Counted from the stretch's first letter, positions 1 through 9,490 are shown. The stretch is DNA of 64,000 nt from an uncultured Clostridia bacterium (GCA_937876375.1 CALEHY010000008.1:1-64000); one strand, 5' to 3'. Made by a program: numbers and translations. Notes: a model not told the origin generated them from the sequence alone.

Positions 1-15
1 ATTATTTGAATAATG

Positions 16-50
16 TAAAACGGGAGGATAATATCCTCCCCTACGATTGC
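16..50. repeat. dispersed palindromic repeat, copy 1
   Basis: The palindrome GGAGGATAATATCCTCC is embedded in a longer shared context, taaaac(g)-palindrome-c-(c/t)tacg-(a/g)tt. The same unit recurs at 37835-37868 downstream of an SGNH esterase. No U-run follows the hairpin, so it is not a typical terminator. It looks like a REP-like intergenic repeat, though only two copies lie in this window. Confidence 0.6.
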
Positions 51-92
51 ACATAACTAAAACATCACGCCAACTTTTTGTTTTATTAAATA

Positions 93-121
93 TTGTCTTT
101 TTTTAGTCTTTATGGTATGAT
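93..121 (+). promoter_or_regulatory. promoter of the zinc-ribbon gene
   Basis: TTGTCT (93-98) and TATGAT (116-121) are separated by 17 bp and lie just upstream of the ribosome site AAAGGAG (139-145) and the ATG at 154. Confidence 0.6.
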
Positions 122-153
122 TTAAAAATAATGCAAATAAAGGAGATAATTAT

Positions 154-975
154 ATGAAATGTCCAAACTGCGGCGGTGAAACATATAACAATATTTGTGA
201 ATTCTGTGGTAGCGAAATATCAAATCTAACACAAAACAATGTTGAACATACTGGAAAATGCCCTCAATGTGGTAGCCCTAAAATAAAATTTCAAAGAGAA
301 AGTTTAGGCGTTAAAGGTAGCAGAAATTCTATAAAAATAGCAAAAGGCGTTAGAGTAGGTAGTTCTAATTATAATACCGAACATAGAACAATTGGCATTT
401 GTCAAAATTGTGGATATACTTGGCAACCAAATCACGAAAACAAAAAAAGACACGGTATATTATGGTGGATTTTAGCCGTTATGTTTTGGCCAATTTCCTT
501 ATCAGTATGGTTCTACAAATCTCCAAAGATCAAACTCAATAAGAAAAAGAGAATTATTATTTTGGTAGTAGTTTGGATTGTTTTATTAATATTTGGATAT
601 TCAACACCTGATGAAGAACCATCAACAACGGAATCGACAACCACTTCTATTGTTCAAACAACAGAAGAAACATTGGACGAAACAGAAGTAACTACTACAG
701 AACTTGAAACTACTTCAAGTCCAGGATCCACAACAGAATTAACGACCACAACCACAACTACTACAACTACAAAACCAACTTCAACAACAAAAAAAGTTAC
801 AACTACTAAAAAATCAACAACCACTCAAAAAAGCACATCTAAAACTGTTTATGTAACTCCTACTGGAAAAAAATATCATTATGACGGACATTGCAATGGT
901 GGAACATACAATCCATCAACATTAGATGAAGCAAAATCGCATGGTTTAACACCTTGTAAAAAATGTGTTGGCTAA
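154..975 (+). CDS. zinc-ribbon membrane protein with Thr-rich stalk
   Basis: This 273-residue protein starts with a zinc ribbon (CPNCGG at residue 3, then CEFCGS) and a second pair, CPQCGS and CQNCGY. Two hydrophobic segments follow at about residues 100-120 and 133-148. A stalk of about 70 residues is almost pure Thr/Ser/Lys. The C-terminal domain of about 35 residues carries YHYDGHCNGG and CKKC, a small Cys/His module also found at the end of nucleases and surface proteins and likely to bind zinc. I infer that the N-terminal ribbons are cytoplasmic and the tail is displayed outside. No enzyme motif is visible. A similar stalked protein sits in the mobile element at 11577. Confidence 0.75.
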   Translation: MKCPNCGGETYNNICEFCGSEISNLTQNNVEHTGKCPQCGSPKIKFQRESLGVKGSRNSIKIAKGVRVGSSNYNTEHRTIGICQNCGYTWQPNHENKKRHGILWWILAVMFWPISLSVWFYKSPKIKLNKKKRIIILVVVWIVLLIFGYSTPDEEPSTTESTTTSIVQTTEETLDETEVTTTELETTSSPGSTTELTTTTTTTTTTKPTSTTKKVTTTKKSTTTQKSTSKTVYVTPTGKKYHYDGHCNGGTYNPSTLDEAKSHGLTPCKKCVG

Positions 976-1037
976 TAGTGTTAATACTGTTTTTATTTAC
1001 TATCTAATACAATATAATGAATAAAAAGGAAACCAAA

Positions 1038-1742
1038 ATGGAAAAGATTTACAAATCATTATTTGATGACAACGAATCTAAATTAAATACAATATACAAT
1101 GTGTTTATGATGCTTGTTATTATAATAAGTGTAATACCATTGGCATTTAAGCAGGATAATATTTCTTTTGAGATAATTGACAAAGTTACTGTTTCGATAT
1201 TTATATTAGACTATATATTAAGATGGATAACAGCTAAAGAAAAATATAAAAAAGGCTTTTTATCATACATAAGATATCCATTTTCATTTATGGCAATCAT
1301 TGATTTATTGTCAATACTACCAAGTTTCACATTTATTGCGTCTGGTTTTAGATTATTCAAACTATTTAGACTTATAAGAACATTTAAAGTGTTTAGGGCA
1401 TTGAAAATGTTTAGGTATTCTAAAAATGTTGCAATGATAGTGAATGTAATAAAAAAGCAAAAGAATGCTCTTATTACAGTTTTTGGTATGTCTGTTGGAT
1501 ATATATTAATTTCTGCATTAATCGTTTTTAATGTTGAACCAAATACATTTAACAACTTTTTTGAAGCGATTTATTGGGCAACAATTAGTTTAACGACAGT
1601 TGGTTATGGCGATGTTTATCCTGTTACAGATGCAGGAAGAATAGTAACTATGCTATCTAGCTTTGTAGGAATTGCTATAGTTGCATTACCAGCAGGTATT
1701 ATTACAGCAGGATATATGGAAGAATTAAAAAACGATAAATAA
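1038..1742 (+). CDS. voltage-gated potassium channel (Kv-type, six-helix)
   Basis: This 234-residue membrane protein has the full voltage-gated channel layout. Helices S1-S3 come first. S4 follows, with Arg/Lys at every third position (RLFKLFRLIRTFKVFRALK). Then come S5, the pore loop with selectivity filter TTVGYGD, and S6. The filter indicates potassium selectivity. I chose ATG 1038 because AAAAGGA lies 7 bp upstream; an in-frame ATG at 1017 has no ribosome site. There is no cytoplasmic RCK or cyclic-nucleotide domain, so gating is probably by voltage alone. It lies outside the mobile element and is followed by its own terminator. Confidence 0.9.
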   Translation: MEKIYKSLFDDNESKLNTIYNVFMMLVIIISVIPLAFKQDNISFEIIDKVTVSIFILDYILRWITAKEKYKKGFLSYIRYPFSFMAIIDLLSILPSFTFIASGFRLFKLFRLIRTFKVFRALKMFRYSKNVAMIVNVIKKQKNALITVFGMSVGYILISALIVFNVEPNTFNNFFEAIYWATISLTTVGYGDVYPVTDAGRIVTMLSSFVGIAIVALPAGIITAGYMEELKNDK

Positions 1743-1746
1743 TAAA

Positions 1747-1785
1747 AAGGACATCGGCTATTTTAAGTTGATGTCCTTAATTTTT
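1747..1785 (+). terminator. intrinsic terminator after the K+ channel gene
   Basis: AAGGACATC (1747-1755) pairs with GATGTCCTT (1770-1778) and is followed by AATTTTT. Confidence 0.8.
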
Positions 1786-1840
1786 CAATAGCAACCTTGT
1801 CGTGATACTAAAAATATCTGCCAACACCGAATATGAAAAT

Positions 1841-1878
1841 AACTGCCATTGCGAAGGCAAAACTTCGTTATGGCAGTT
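1841..1878 (-). terminator. stranded original guaA terminator (minus strand)
   Basis: AACTGCCATTGCGAAG (1841-1856) pairs with CTTCGTTATGGCAGTT (1863-1878). Read on the minus strand, it lies just beyond the left copy of the guaA stop-codon sequence (1924-1936). It nearly matches the terminator after metY (29255-29292). I infer that it ended guaA transcription before the mobile element inserted. Confidence 0.6.
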
Positions 1879-1923
1879 TCTCTTTTTCTGCTACCTTTTT
1901 TGTTTACTTACAAACCACTTGGA

Positions 1924-1936
1924 ATTATTCCCACTC
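1924..1936. repeat. att site, far copy (13-bp direct repeat of guaA 3' end)
   Basis: ATTATTCCCACTC is identical to 15699-15711, the reverse complement of the last codons of guaA plus its stop. The bases on either side differ, so the repeat is exactly 13 bp. Confidence 0.85.
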
Positions 1937-2038
1937 GCTAACGGAACACTATCTTTAACTTTCTATGTTAAACAATCGTGTTACTGTGTGCAAGTATTTT
2001 ATATATTAGTTCATATTATTTTGATTAAATCTATAATT

Positions 2039-2065
2039 TTATCAATGCGTTATCACTTTGATAAC
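2039..2065. promoter_or_regulatory. putative integrase arm-type sites, far end
   Basis: TTATCAAT (2039-2046), GTTATCA (2049-2055) and the inverted TTGATAAC (2058-2065) lie about 100 bp inside the element. The same word recurs at 15610-15642 near the guaA end. Repeats at both ends suggest integrase or excisionase arm binding. Confidence 0.5.
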
Positions 2066-2116
2066 ACTTTCAAGCTCATTATAGCATCAAACAAGTATAA
2101 TTTCAATATAGCAAAA

Positions 2117-2563
2117 CTATTTAACAAATATAATTGTTTTCATTTTTCGTTCTGCATATTTAACGGTGTTATATGCTCCACCAAATTCACGATTGACATA
2201 GCAGATAATCAAATCGCTTTGGTCAACCATTAGTCTATTTCGTTTAGTTATTGCACCTTTTGGATGCACACCCATAAGCTCTTGAGGAATGAATATTTCA
2301 TCATAGTCCTGCTCATAGAATTCCTTATATTCATTTAGCTTGTTTGTAAAGTATGGCAAGACAAGAACAAGTTTAATATTAGGATATTTATGTTTCATTG
2401 ACATTACTGCCCCAGCAGCCTTTCTATCAAAATCGCCTCTATCCCCAACATAAAATGTAGTGATACCATATTCAGTTATTGCTCTTTCTATTTCTATTAC
2501 AAGCTCATTTCTTAAATCGTAAAAGACATCTCTATGTCCAAAAAAACTACAAATTTTCTCCAT
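2117..2563 (-). CDS. SLOG-family protein (YpsA/DUF1273-like)
   Basis: The product has 148 residues. It begins with the SLOG signature FFGHRD (residues 7-12), followed by a Rossmann-like pattern: IERAI helix, TTFYVGDRGDFDRKA, then LVLVLPY. The late part has ITKRNRLMVDQSDLIICY, typical of the YspA/YpsA branch. SLOG domains bind nucleotides or nucleotide-derived ligands; the ligand here is unknown. I chose the ATG at 2563 because the family starts close to this motif. The frame is open further upstream but runs through the hairpin RNA. No ribosome site is visible: the ATG directly follows the U-run of the upstream terminator, so translation may be leaderless or need read-through. It is cargo of the mobile element. 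Confidence 0.8.
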   Translation of the reverse strand: MEKICSFFGHRDVFYDLRNELVIEIERAITEYGITTFYVGDRGDFDRKAAGAVMSMKHKYPNIKLVLVLPYFTNKLNEYKEFYEQDYDEIFIPQELMGVHPKGAITKRNRLMVDQSDLIICYVNREFGGAYNTVKYAERKMKTIIFVK

Positions 2564-2726
2564 AAAAACAAAAAAGGCAGAACCTAAGTCCTGCCCAAAA
2601 ACACACCACTCAGATTTCACCACAAAATCCCTACATTGAACTAACTCAAAGCAGTATAGAGCGTGTGTTATTTGCCAACACACGCTTTGAGTCAGTTCAA
2701 GTATATTCAATTAGGGATTTGTGGTA
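2564..2726 (-). ncRNA. structured small RNA, family copy A
   Basis: Transcription would start near 2726. ACCACAAAATCCCTA (2619-2633) pairs with 2712-2725, TTGAACTAACTCAAAGC (2636-2652) pairs with 2684-2700, and GCGTGTGTT (2661-2669) pairs with 2677-2685. Together they form one long nested hairpin. Downstream on the minus strand come GAGTGGTGTGTTTTT and a terminator (arms at 2576-2595, U-rich run 2564-2575). Promoter position, hairpin, linker and terminator are arranged as in copies at 19743-19892 and 29453-29613. I do not recognise the class. Confidence 0.7.
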
Positions 2727-2731
2727 AATAT

Positions 2732-2760
2732 ATATTAACACAAAACCGACCGAAAAACAA
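2732..2760 (-). promoter_or_regulatory. promoter of small RNA copy A
   Basis: On the minus strand, TTGTTT (2760-2755) and TAATAT (2737-2732) are 17 bp apart. The start of the hairpin stem follows about 7 bp after the -10. Confidence 0.6.
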
Positions 2761-2786
2761 TATGATTTGTAGTTATTTACAGAGTC

Positions 2787-2818
2787 AAAAAGGAAAAGCC
2801 AGTGCGTTTGCACTGGCT
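2787..2818 (-). terminator. terminator of the large BspA-like gene
   Basis: AGCCAGTGC (2797-2805) and GCACTGGCT (2810-2818) form a strong hairpin. On the minus strand a T-rich run follows, about 40 bp after the BspA stop codon. Confidence 0.85.
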
Positions 2819-2859
2819 CTCCCTTAACTACCCTTCTGTATATTAATCAGTTAAACTGT

Positions 2860-5800
2860 TTAATAACCAAAATTTTGAATATGCTTTAGTTTTGCATAAT
2901 CCTTTGCATTGATAATACCATCTGAAATAATATCAAGTGCTGGGCATTCTTCTGCTGAAACATTAATAGTATCTGAACTCCACATTTCCATAACTTCATC
3001 AGCACTAACAGAAAATTCGTTATTACATCTTGAACAGTTGTAAATCAAATTGCCATTATCAACACTAACGAATTCATTATAATCGTGTCCTAACGCTTCA
3101 ACCTTAACGGTGGTTGTTGCCGAACAAACAGAACATTTATAGATATTATATCCACTCTTTTCGCAAGTTACTGTTGATCTGTATAATTCGTTAGTGTGTC
3201 CTAATGCTTCAAATGTCAATCTATAACTTTCGTTACAACCATTACAAGTGTAAACTTCGTAACCTGTATCAGTACAAGTTGCTGATTGGCTATCAGTTAT
3301 TACAAAGCTATGTCCAGTTGCAGAAATTGAATTTTGCTTAACTAAAACCTTATTACATCTTGAACAATGTGAGCCTTCTGTTAATCCAGCTTCTGTACAA
3401 GTTGCAGGAACTGAATTATCAACCACAACAGAATGTCCTAATGCCTTTGGCTCTTCAAAAATTGTATCATTACAAGCTGAGCATACTAGGATAATTAAAC
3501 CATCAGTTGTACAATCTGGTTCAATATATTCATCAATTTCATACTTATGAGCTGATTTAATATTTTTACTTTCTCTAGTCAATTCTTCATTACAAACAGA
3601 ACAATATACAACTTCATCATATGAACCATCAGTTGTACAAGTTGGTTCAACTTTGTTTTCAATAACTGCTTCACCTGCTATATGTCCAGTAGCCTTCAAC
3701 TCACTTGGGCGTACAACATAATAATCATCACAATTTGAACAGGTGTATGTGATATAACCATCAACCAAATGTGTTGGTTGTGTTGTTACTGCAATATAGT
3801 TGTGATTAATCTTTGCAACTGTTTTGTGTGTTCTGCTTAATTCTACATTACAAACAGAACAATATACAACCTCATCATATGAACCATCAGTTGTACAAGT
3901 TGGTTCAACTTTATTTTCAACAACCTTTTGTGAAGTTTTATGACCTTCAGCTGTTATTCTATCGGAAACATATGAGGAACTACATCTTGAACAATTGTAT
4001 GTTGTATATCCATCTGTCAAATGAGTTGGAGCTGTAACTGTTGGAACATAATCGTGTTGAAGCTCTGATGTATAATCGCTTACATATGAATGCTCACATC
4101 TATTGCATACATAAGTAGTATACCCTCTTTCAGTACAAGTTGGAGCTGTAACAATGCTTGCATAATCGTGATTTAATGCAGACACAACATCAGAATATGT
4201 ATGTGTTTTATCATTTTGACAAGTATATACTATTGTTCCAAGTGTTGTACAAGTAGGCTTAACAGTAATAACACCATTATCCCAGTTATGACCTAATGCA
4301 GTTGTTTTCTTTTGACTTGTAATAACAGTTTTACAAACGGAGCAATGTGTACCCTCTGTTAATCCAGTAGTATTACAAGTTGCAGGAACAGCTTTATCAA
4401 CAACAAAAGTATGTCCAGTAGCATTCACATAATCGCCAGTATATGAATAACTACATCTTGAACAATTATATGTTGTATATCCTTGGCTTGTGCAAGTTGG
4501 AGCTGTAACTATTCTTGTATAATCGTGATTTAACGCTGAACCAGAAATTTCTCTTGTGTTAGTTACAGAACACCTATCACATTTTGCTGTTTCTGTTGAG
4601 TTTTTAGTACAAGTTGCATTGTTATTTGACTTGTAATTTGTGAAAGAATGTCCTAACGGATCAATATAATTCCCAACAAAAGAATTACTGCAATTATTAC
4701 ATACCAAATTGCTATATCCTTGTTCTGTGCAAGTTGGTGCAACTTTTTCTTCTTTTAAATCAGTAGAATAACAATTCTCACATATGCCTGCCAATTCAAC
4801 AAAATTCCTATTATTTTTTTCAGCATAAGCACTTGCTTTTGAATTTGCATATCCATAGATTGTTGTAGTTTCTGGAATTGTTAGTGCATCAGTATTAATT
4901 ACACAATCACTATTTAAAATATAAATTGAGTTTAATTCTTCACATTCATAAAATGCACAATACAATACCTTCGATACAGATTTTGGTAGCACAATAGAAG
5001 TAAGTCCAGATTTTCTAAATGCTCTTTCGCCAATAGTTGCTAATCCATTTGGAATTGTTATACTTGTTAAGTTTGTACATCCGTTAAATGCATAAGCTCC
5101 AATAGAATTTATTGAGCTTGGCAAATTTATTGCTGTAATTGAAGCATTACCATAAAACATATAATCGCCAATGTTTGTAATGCCTTCTTCTAATACAAGT
5201 TCCTTTATGTTTGCACGGCTTATGTACCAAGGCGTACAAAGGTAATTGTTATAAAACGAGCTCATTGTACCTGTGCCTTTTGTTAATGTAAGCCTTTCAA
5301 TATTTGTACAGCCACCAAAAGTTGTTGTTTCACTATAAATTGAAGCTGAATAAGGCATTGTAAGCTCCGTGATTTTTGAACAACCACTAAAAGCTTTAGC
5401 ACCTATGTTCTTTACGCTTTCTGGAATTGTTACTACTGTCGCTTCCGAAGAACAGCCCACGACTTTAGTTTTTGTTTCATCACTATATACCAAATCGCCT
5501 TCAACATATCCGTTTATAGATTTAGCTCCCCAAGGCGAACCTGTTGCTGTACCATTATAAAAAATAGTGTTAACTTTATAAAAAGCACTAGTTCCAATAG
5601 TTGTAACAGTATCTGGAATTTTTACACTTGTTAATCCTGTACAATTATTAAATGCAGAAGAATTAATAATTGTAATACTATCTGGAATAGCTACACTTGT
5701 TAAACCAGTGCAACCAGCAAATGCATTGTTTCCAATAGTTGTTACACTATTTGGGATTTCTACGCTCGTTAAGCTTGTGCAGTATTGAAATGCATTATTG

Positions 5801-8061
5801 CTAATACTGGTTACACTTTCTGGTATAACTAAGTCTGTTACCAATTTATTATTCACATACAAATTATGTGCATATACTAATGGGTTATCACCACTACCAT
5901 AAAATGATATTTTACACCAAGATCCTATATTGCTAATATTAACCCCTGTTAAGCCTGTGCAATTTGAAAATGCATAAGAACCTATGCTTGTTACACTTTC
6001 TGGTATCGTTACACTTGTTAAGTTTGAACAATTATAAAATGCATATGGAAGAATTTTATTTGTAGTTGTTATATTAACTTTTTTTAAGCTTTTTGGAATA
6101 TTATATGTGTAACAATACTTAGTTGAACTACTAGCTGGACCATATCCATAATAATGGTAGTCTGAACTTGAAGCGGAACTAAAACTATATCCAAATATAT
6201 ATCCAAAATGTGTAGAACCACTTTCAGTTGTAGCTCTTGCAGATGAACCAGTAAATGGAATTGTAATTTCTTCAAGAGAAGAACAGTTGTTAAAAGCATT
6301 ATTACCGATACTGGTTACACTTTCTGGAATTTCTACGCTTGTTAAACTTGTACAACCTGAAAATGCATTATTGCCTATACTGGTTACACTGTTTGGGATA
6401 TATACACTTGTTAAGCTTGTGCAATTAACAAACGCTGATGAACTAATTGTTTTTACACTGTTTGGGATTGTTATACTTGTAGCATTTGTTAAACATTTTA
6501 CTAAATTCGTTTTAGTTTCGTCACTATAAACCAAATCGCCTTCAACATAAGAATTATATGATAACGCACCCCAAGGCGAACCTGTCGCTGTACCATTGTA
6601 TGCAATACGCTTAACACCACTAAATGCATAACCCCCAATACTAGTTACACTATCAGGTATATCTATGTTTTCAAAACCAGTACATCCAGCAAAAGCGTTA
6701 TTACCAATACTCTTTACACTATTTGGTATTGTTACGCTTGTTAGACCAGTACATTTAGAAAATGTATATGGATTTATGATGGTTACGCCTTCTGGAATTT
6801 CTACGCTTGTTAAGCTTGTGCAATTATAAAATGCATAGGAACCTATGCTTGTTACACTCTCTGGTATATCTATACTTGTTAACCCTGTACAGTAATGAAA
6901 TGCATAAGAACCTATGCTTGTTACACTCTCTGGTATATCTATACTTGTTAATCCTGTACAGTAATCAAATGCATAAGAGCCTATACTCTTTACAGTATCT
7001 GGAATTTCTGCGCTTGTTAATCCTGTATGAGCGAAGGCATCATTACTAATACTTGTAATACCTTTTTCAATTACAACGGAATTGATACGATTTTGATTAA
7101 ATGAATATTGCATATCACCAGTTCCAGAGATTATAAGCTCTCTTGTTTTGATGATATACTTATAATTACAATTTTCGCCACAAACACCAGTTATAAAACT
7201 GTCATTACCAGAACCAGTAATAATTGGAAAACCATTATTACTGTTGTTGCTATCCTTTATCCAAATTGAACCAGAATTAGCATTTTCATTTAATAAATCA
7301 ACAAAATCCTGTGATTGCATAAACTCCGCTGTATATCCATTTGTACCTGTACCTTTAAAATAACAATTTGAATATTTACCTGCGGTAATCATTCTAGATT
7401 GGCTATAACCATATCTTGATGTTCCGCCATCGGCTGTAACACTTGCCGTAACGAAGCAATTCGAAATAAATCCTGTGTTTTCATATGCTATACCAGCAGA
7501 TCTTGCACAGCCTTCGCTTTCATAGGTATTTATTGAGCCATATGCTGATGAATTAAAAATAGTTCCACGATTATACCAACAAACAATACCAGCTTGGTAT
7601 GCATTTGTTATACTTGCAGTTACAGTTGTATTAATAATCGAACCATTGTTACTAATACAAAGACCACCAGAATACAAATAGAACTTTACATCTTGATCAT
7701 AAGTATTGGTATTATAATAATTAATATTTTCTATTATTCCGAAAACATCTTCTGCGAGATAATGATTAGAAATAACCTTATGATAATTACCATTAAGATT
7801 TGCTTTAAAGCTACTAATTGGTTCATAATCCTCAATAGTTATATCGTTATCAAGTTCAATAAAGACTTCCTTATCATTGCCATAAGTATCCATAATTGAT
7901 TGAAATTCTGTTGCAGTTGAAATAACGAACGGAGAACTCTCTGTTCCATTCCCTGGAAAACTAATATCACTTGCAAATGCTGTTATAGGCACTTGTAATG
8001 ATACAAGCACCATAATATACGCAAGTGTTGTACTAATTAAGGTTTTTAAATAAGCTTTCAT
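2860..8061 (-). CDS. giant BspA-like leucine-rich-repeat surface protein with dockerin-like tail
   Basis: This 1733-residue secreted protein has a signal peptide (about 1-30) ending near AFAS. An N-terminal region (about 35-290) follows. Then come about 25 BspA-type (LRR_5) repeats of 23 residues, pattern SVTSIGSYAFxxCTGLTSVxIP (about 290-1090). Next are about a dozen Cys-rich modules (TCTxxGY...YxCxxC...ALGH) to about 1660. The last 25 residues, SDGIINAKDYAKLKHI, resemble a single degenerate dockerin repeat. BspA-like proteins are adhesins; the tail suggests docking to cohesins, but one repeat with Ile at a calcium-ligand position may not bind. The ribosome site GAGGTG precedes the ATG. It lies 10 bp after cotH, in one operon. 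Several repeats are near-identical in DNA, indicating recent expansion. Confidence 0.85.
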   Translation of the reverse strand: MKAYLKTLISTTLAYIMVLVSLQVPITAFASDISFPGNGTESSPFVISTATEFQSIMDTYGNDKEVFIELDNDITIEDYEPISSFKANLNGNYHKVISNHYLAEDVFGIIENINYYNTNTYDQDVKFYLYSGGLCISNNGSIINTTVTASITNAYQAGIVCWYNRGTIFNSSAYGSINTYESEGCARSAGIAYENTGFISNCFVTASVTADGGTSRYGYSQSRMITAGKYSNCYFKGTGTNGYTAEFMQSQDFVDLLNENANSGSIWIKDSNNSNNGFPIITGSGNDSFITGVCGENCNYKYIIKTRELIISGTGDMQYSFNQNRINSVVIEKGITSISNDAFAHTGLTSAEIPDTVKSIGSYAFDYCTGLTSIDIPESVTSIGSYAFHYCTGLTSIDIPESVTSIGSYAFYNCTSLTSVEIPEGVTIINPYTFSKCTGLTSVTIPNSVKSIGNNAFAGCTGFENIDIPDSVTSIGGYAFSGVKRIAYNGTATGSPWGALSYNSYVEGDLVYSDETKTNLVKCLTNATSITIPNSVKTISSSAFVNCTSLTSVYIPNSVTSIGNNAFSGCTSLTSVEIPESVTSIGNNAFNNCSSLEEITIPFTGSSARATTESGSTHFGYIFGYSFSSASSSDYHYYGYGPASSSTKYCYTYNIPKSLKKVNITTTNKILPYAFYNCSNLTSVTIPESVTSIGSYAFSNCTGLTGVNISNIGSWCKISFYGSGDNPLVYAHNLYVNNKLVTDLVIPESVTSISNNAFQYCTSLTSVEIPNSVTTIGNNAFAGCTGLTSVAIPDSITIINSSAFNNCTGLTSVKIPDTVTTIGTSAFYKVNTIFYNGTATGSPWGAKSINGYVEGDLVYSDETKTKVVGCSSEATVVTIPESVKNIGAKAFSGCSKITELTMPYSASIYSETTTFGGCTNIERLTLTKGTGTMSSFYNNYLCTPWYISRANIKELVLEEGITNIGDYMFYGNASITAINLPSSINSIGAYAFNGCTNLTSITIPNGLATIGERAFRKSGLTSIVLPKSVSKVLYCAFYECEELNSIYILNSDCVINTDALTIPETTTIYGYANSKASAYAEKNNRNFVELAGICENCYSTDLKEEKVAPTCTEQGYSNLVCNNCSNSFVGNYIDPLGHSFTNYKSNNNATCTKNSTETAKCDRCSVTNTREISGSALNHDYTRIVTAPTCTSQGYTTYNCSRCSYSYTGDYVNATGHTFVVDKAVPATCNTTGLTEGTHCSVCKTVITSQKKTTALGHNWDNGVITVKPTCTTLGTIVYTCQNDKTHTYSDVVSALNHDYASIVTAPTCTERGYTTYVCNRCEHSYVSDYTSELQHDYVPTVTAPTHLTDGYTTYNCSRCSSSYVSDRITAEGHKTSQKVVENKVEPTCTTDGSYDEVVYCSVCNVELSRTHKTVAKINHNYIAVTTQPTHLVDGYITYTCSNCDDYYVVRPSELKATGHIAGEAVIENKVEPTCTTDGSYDEVVYCSVCNEELTRESKNIKSAHKYEIDEYIEPDCTTDGLIILVCSACNDTIFEEPKALGHSVVVDNSVPATCTEAGLTEGSHCSRCNKVLVKQNSISATGHSFVITDSQSATCTDTGYEVYTCNGCNESYRLTFEALGHTNELYRSTVTCEKSGYNIYKCSVCSATTTVKVEALGHDYNEFVSVDNGNLIYNCSRCNNEFSVSADEVMEMWSSDTINVSAEECPALDIISDGIINAKDYAKLKHIQNFGY

Positions 8062-8071
8062 ATCTCACACC

Positions 8072-9490
8072 TCATAATTTATAAATTACTTCATCAAGTA
8101 GTTTACTACGCTGGTTAATATAATCTTCGATCTGTGTAACATTGTTTTTTTCTGGGAATGGAATTCCGTTCCAAATTTCTAATTCTTTTTTATAACTTTC
8201 AGCAGGAATTTTGTTTGAGAAATCTTTAAATTTTCCAATTACGATTTCATTACTTAATTCCTTTTTTCTTAATTCAAAATATCTTTGTTTAATCTCGTTA
8301 GGATAATTTTTCAACAATTTTTCAAACAATAGATTATCTGTATTTGAATTAATTTTACCATTAGCAACAGTAGGCAATAAATAATCAACAGAAAAGAACT
8401 TACTACCATCAAAGGCTAAACCACAAGCTGTATCTAAATCATACATAGACAAAATCCATTTTTCGCCATCATATGTTGAATAGACAACATTTTTATTAAA
8501 GTTTGCTGAAACGCCTAAGTAGTAAGAACATATCAAATAATCAATAGCAGAATTAACATCTAAATATTGATCTAAATCCTTTCTAAACGCTTCGCCATCA
8601 TTATTCATAACAAAAGAAATAAGATTGTTGAAACTCTCGTACGCCCAATCTTCATTTCCATAGCAATACTCTAAATCGTAAATATCGTTTTTATCATTCT
8701 TATCATTATCTGTGATTAGAGCTTCAAAGTGAGCACTTGGAGAATTATCGTTATTTACAACAAACAATGCCTCTCCTTCATCATTTCCAATTTTATATGT
8801 ATCATCATCTTTAGGTATATTCATAGTGTATATACCTTTATACTCATCATTAATGAAAACCATTACTGGATAGCCATCAATAGCTCCGTAATGTTGAAGT
8901 TTTGCAATATGCTTATCAAGATTATTTCTTGAAGCAACAACTGACGACCAAATATTAGCTGATACAATATTTCTTGATTGAGAATAATCTGTGTAATTAG
9001 CCTTCAAGCAGAATTTGTTTGATTTATCCCAACCATTTAGAGATATTTCTGTTTTCTTACCAGTTTCATCGTCAACAAATAGTTTAATTGTATAATTCTT
9101 TTTTTCAAATTTTAATGTTGAGTGTCCTTGATACCTAATTGAAGCATTACCTTTAAAATTATCTTCAGAAGATAAATATTCATATCCTACGCTAATCGCA
9201 TTATCTCTTGCAACATCAGTAAAATCGCCCTCAAAATAGATTTGTGGCATATCCATTGTTGCAGGTATTCTTTCAATTATTTCATCTTGGCATTCTTCAC
9301 ATACTATTTTTGATTTGCCACATTCAAAATCTGTTGCTTCATCAACTATAATTGCTTCACTATATTTATGCTGATGTTGCTCTGGTCTAGTGTTTTTATT
9401 CAAAAGAGCAACAACAAGAATCGTTAGAGCAATTAACACAAGTAATGTAATAATTGAAACTATTGTCTTTTTATTCTCGTTCTTTGCCAT
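8072..9490 (-). CDS. CotH-family protein kinase, membrane-anchored
   Basis: The product has 472 residues with an N-terminal transmembrane anchor (about 10-31), then a short Cys-containing segment (CGKSKIVCEEC). The CotH kinase domain spans about 85-450. Typical features are the IRYQGHSTL stretch followed by YTIKLF, the KDDDTYKIG region, and the metal-binding motif YDLDTACGL (about 346-354). CotH of Bacillus is an atypical kinase that phosphorylates spore-coat proteins, and related secreted forms occur with dockerins in ruminococci. This copy is anchored outside the cell. It is first in an operon with the BspA-like protein, which I infer may be its substrate. The promoter is at 9522-9551. Confidence 0.85.
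   Translation of the reverse strand: MAKNENKKTIVSIITLLVLIALTILVVALLNKNTRPEQHQHKYSEAIIVDEATDFECGKSKIVCEECQDEIIERIPATMDMPQIYFEGDFTDVARDNAISVGYEYLSSEDNFKGNASIRYQGHSTLKFEKKNYTIKLFVDDETGKKTEISLNGWDKSNKFCLKANYTDYSQSRNIVSANIWSSVVASRNNLDKHIAKLQHYGAIDGYPVMVFINDEYKGIYTMNIPKDDDTYKIGNDEGEALFVVNNDNSPSAHFEALITDNDKNDKNDIYDLEYCYGNEDWAYESFNNLISFVMNNDGEAFRKDLDQYLDVNSAIDYLICSYYLGVSANFNKNVVYSTYDGEKWILSMYDLDTACGLAFDGSKFFSVDYLLPTVANGKINSNTDNLLFEKLLKNYPNEIKQRYFELRKKELSNEIVIGKFKDFSNKIPAESYKKELEIWNGIPFPEKNNVTQIEDYINQRSKLLDEVIYKL

Noticed and set aside
1802..2233. 143-codon open frame on the plus strand
   Set aside because: It runs through a terminator hairpin, the att site and the opposite strand of the SLOG gene. 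It has no motifs and no ribosome site.
2564..2710. N-terminal extension of the SLOG protein
   Set aside because: The frame is open but lies entirely in the hairpin RNA, and SLOG domains begin close to FFGHRD.
2619..2725. MITE with terminal inverted repeats
   Set aside because: The nested hairpin could be a MITE, but the promoter before it, the conserved tail and the terminator, repeated in two other loci with different stems, fit an RNA gene better. Not fully excluded.
2860..8061. CRISPR-like or satellite array from regularly spaced repeats
   Set aside because: The 69-bp periodicity is coding and corresponds to 23-residue leucine-rich repeats.
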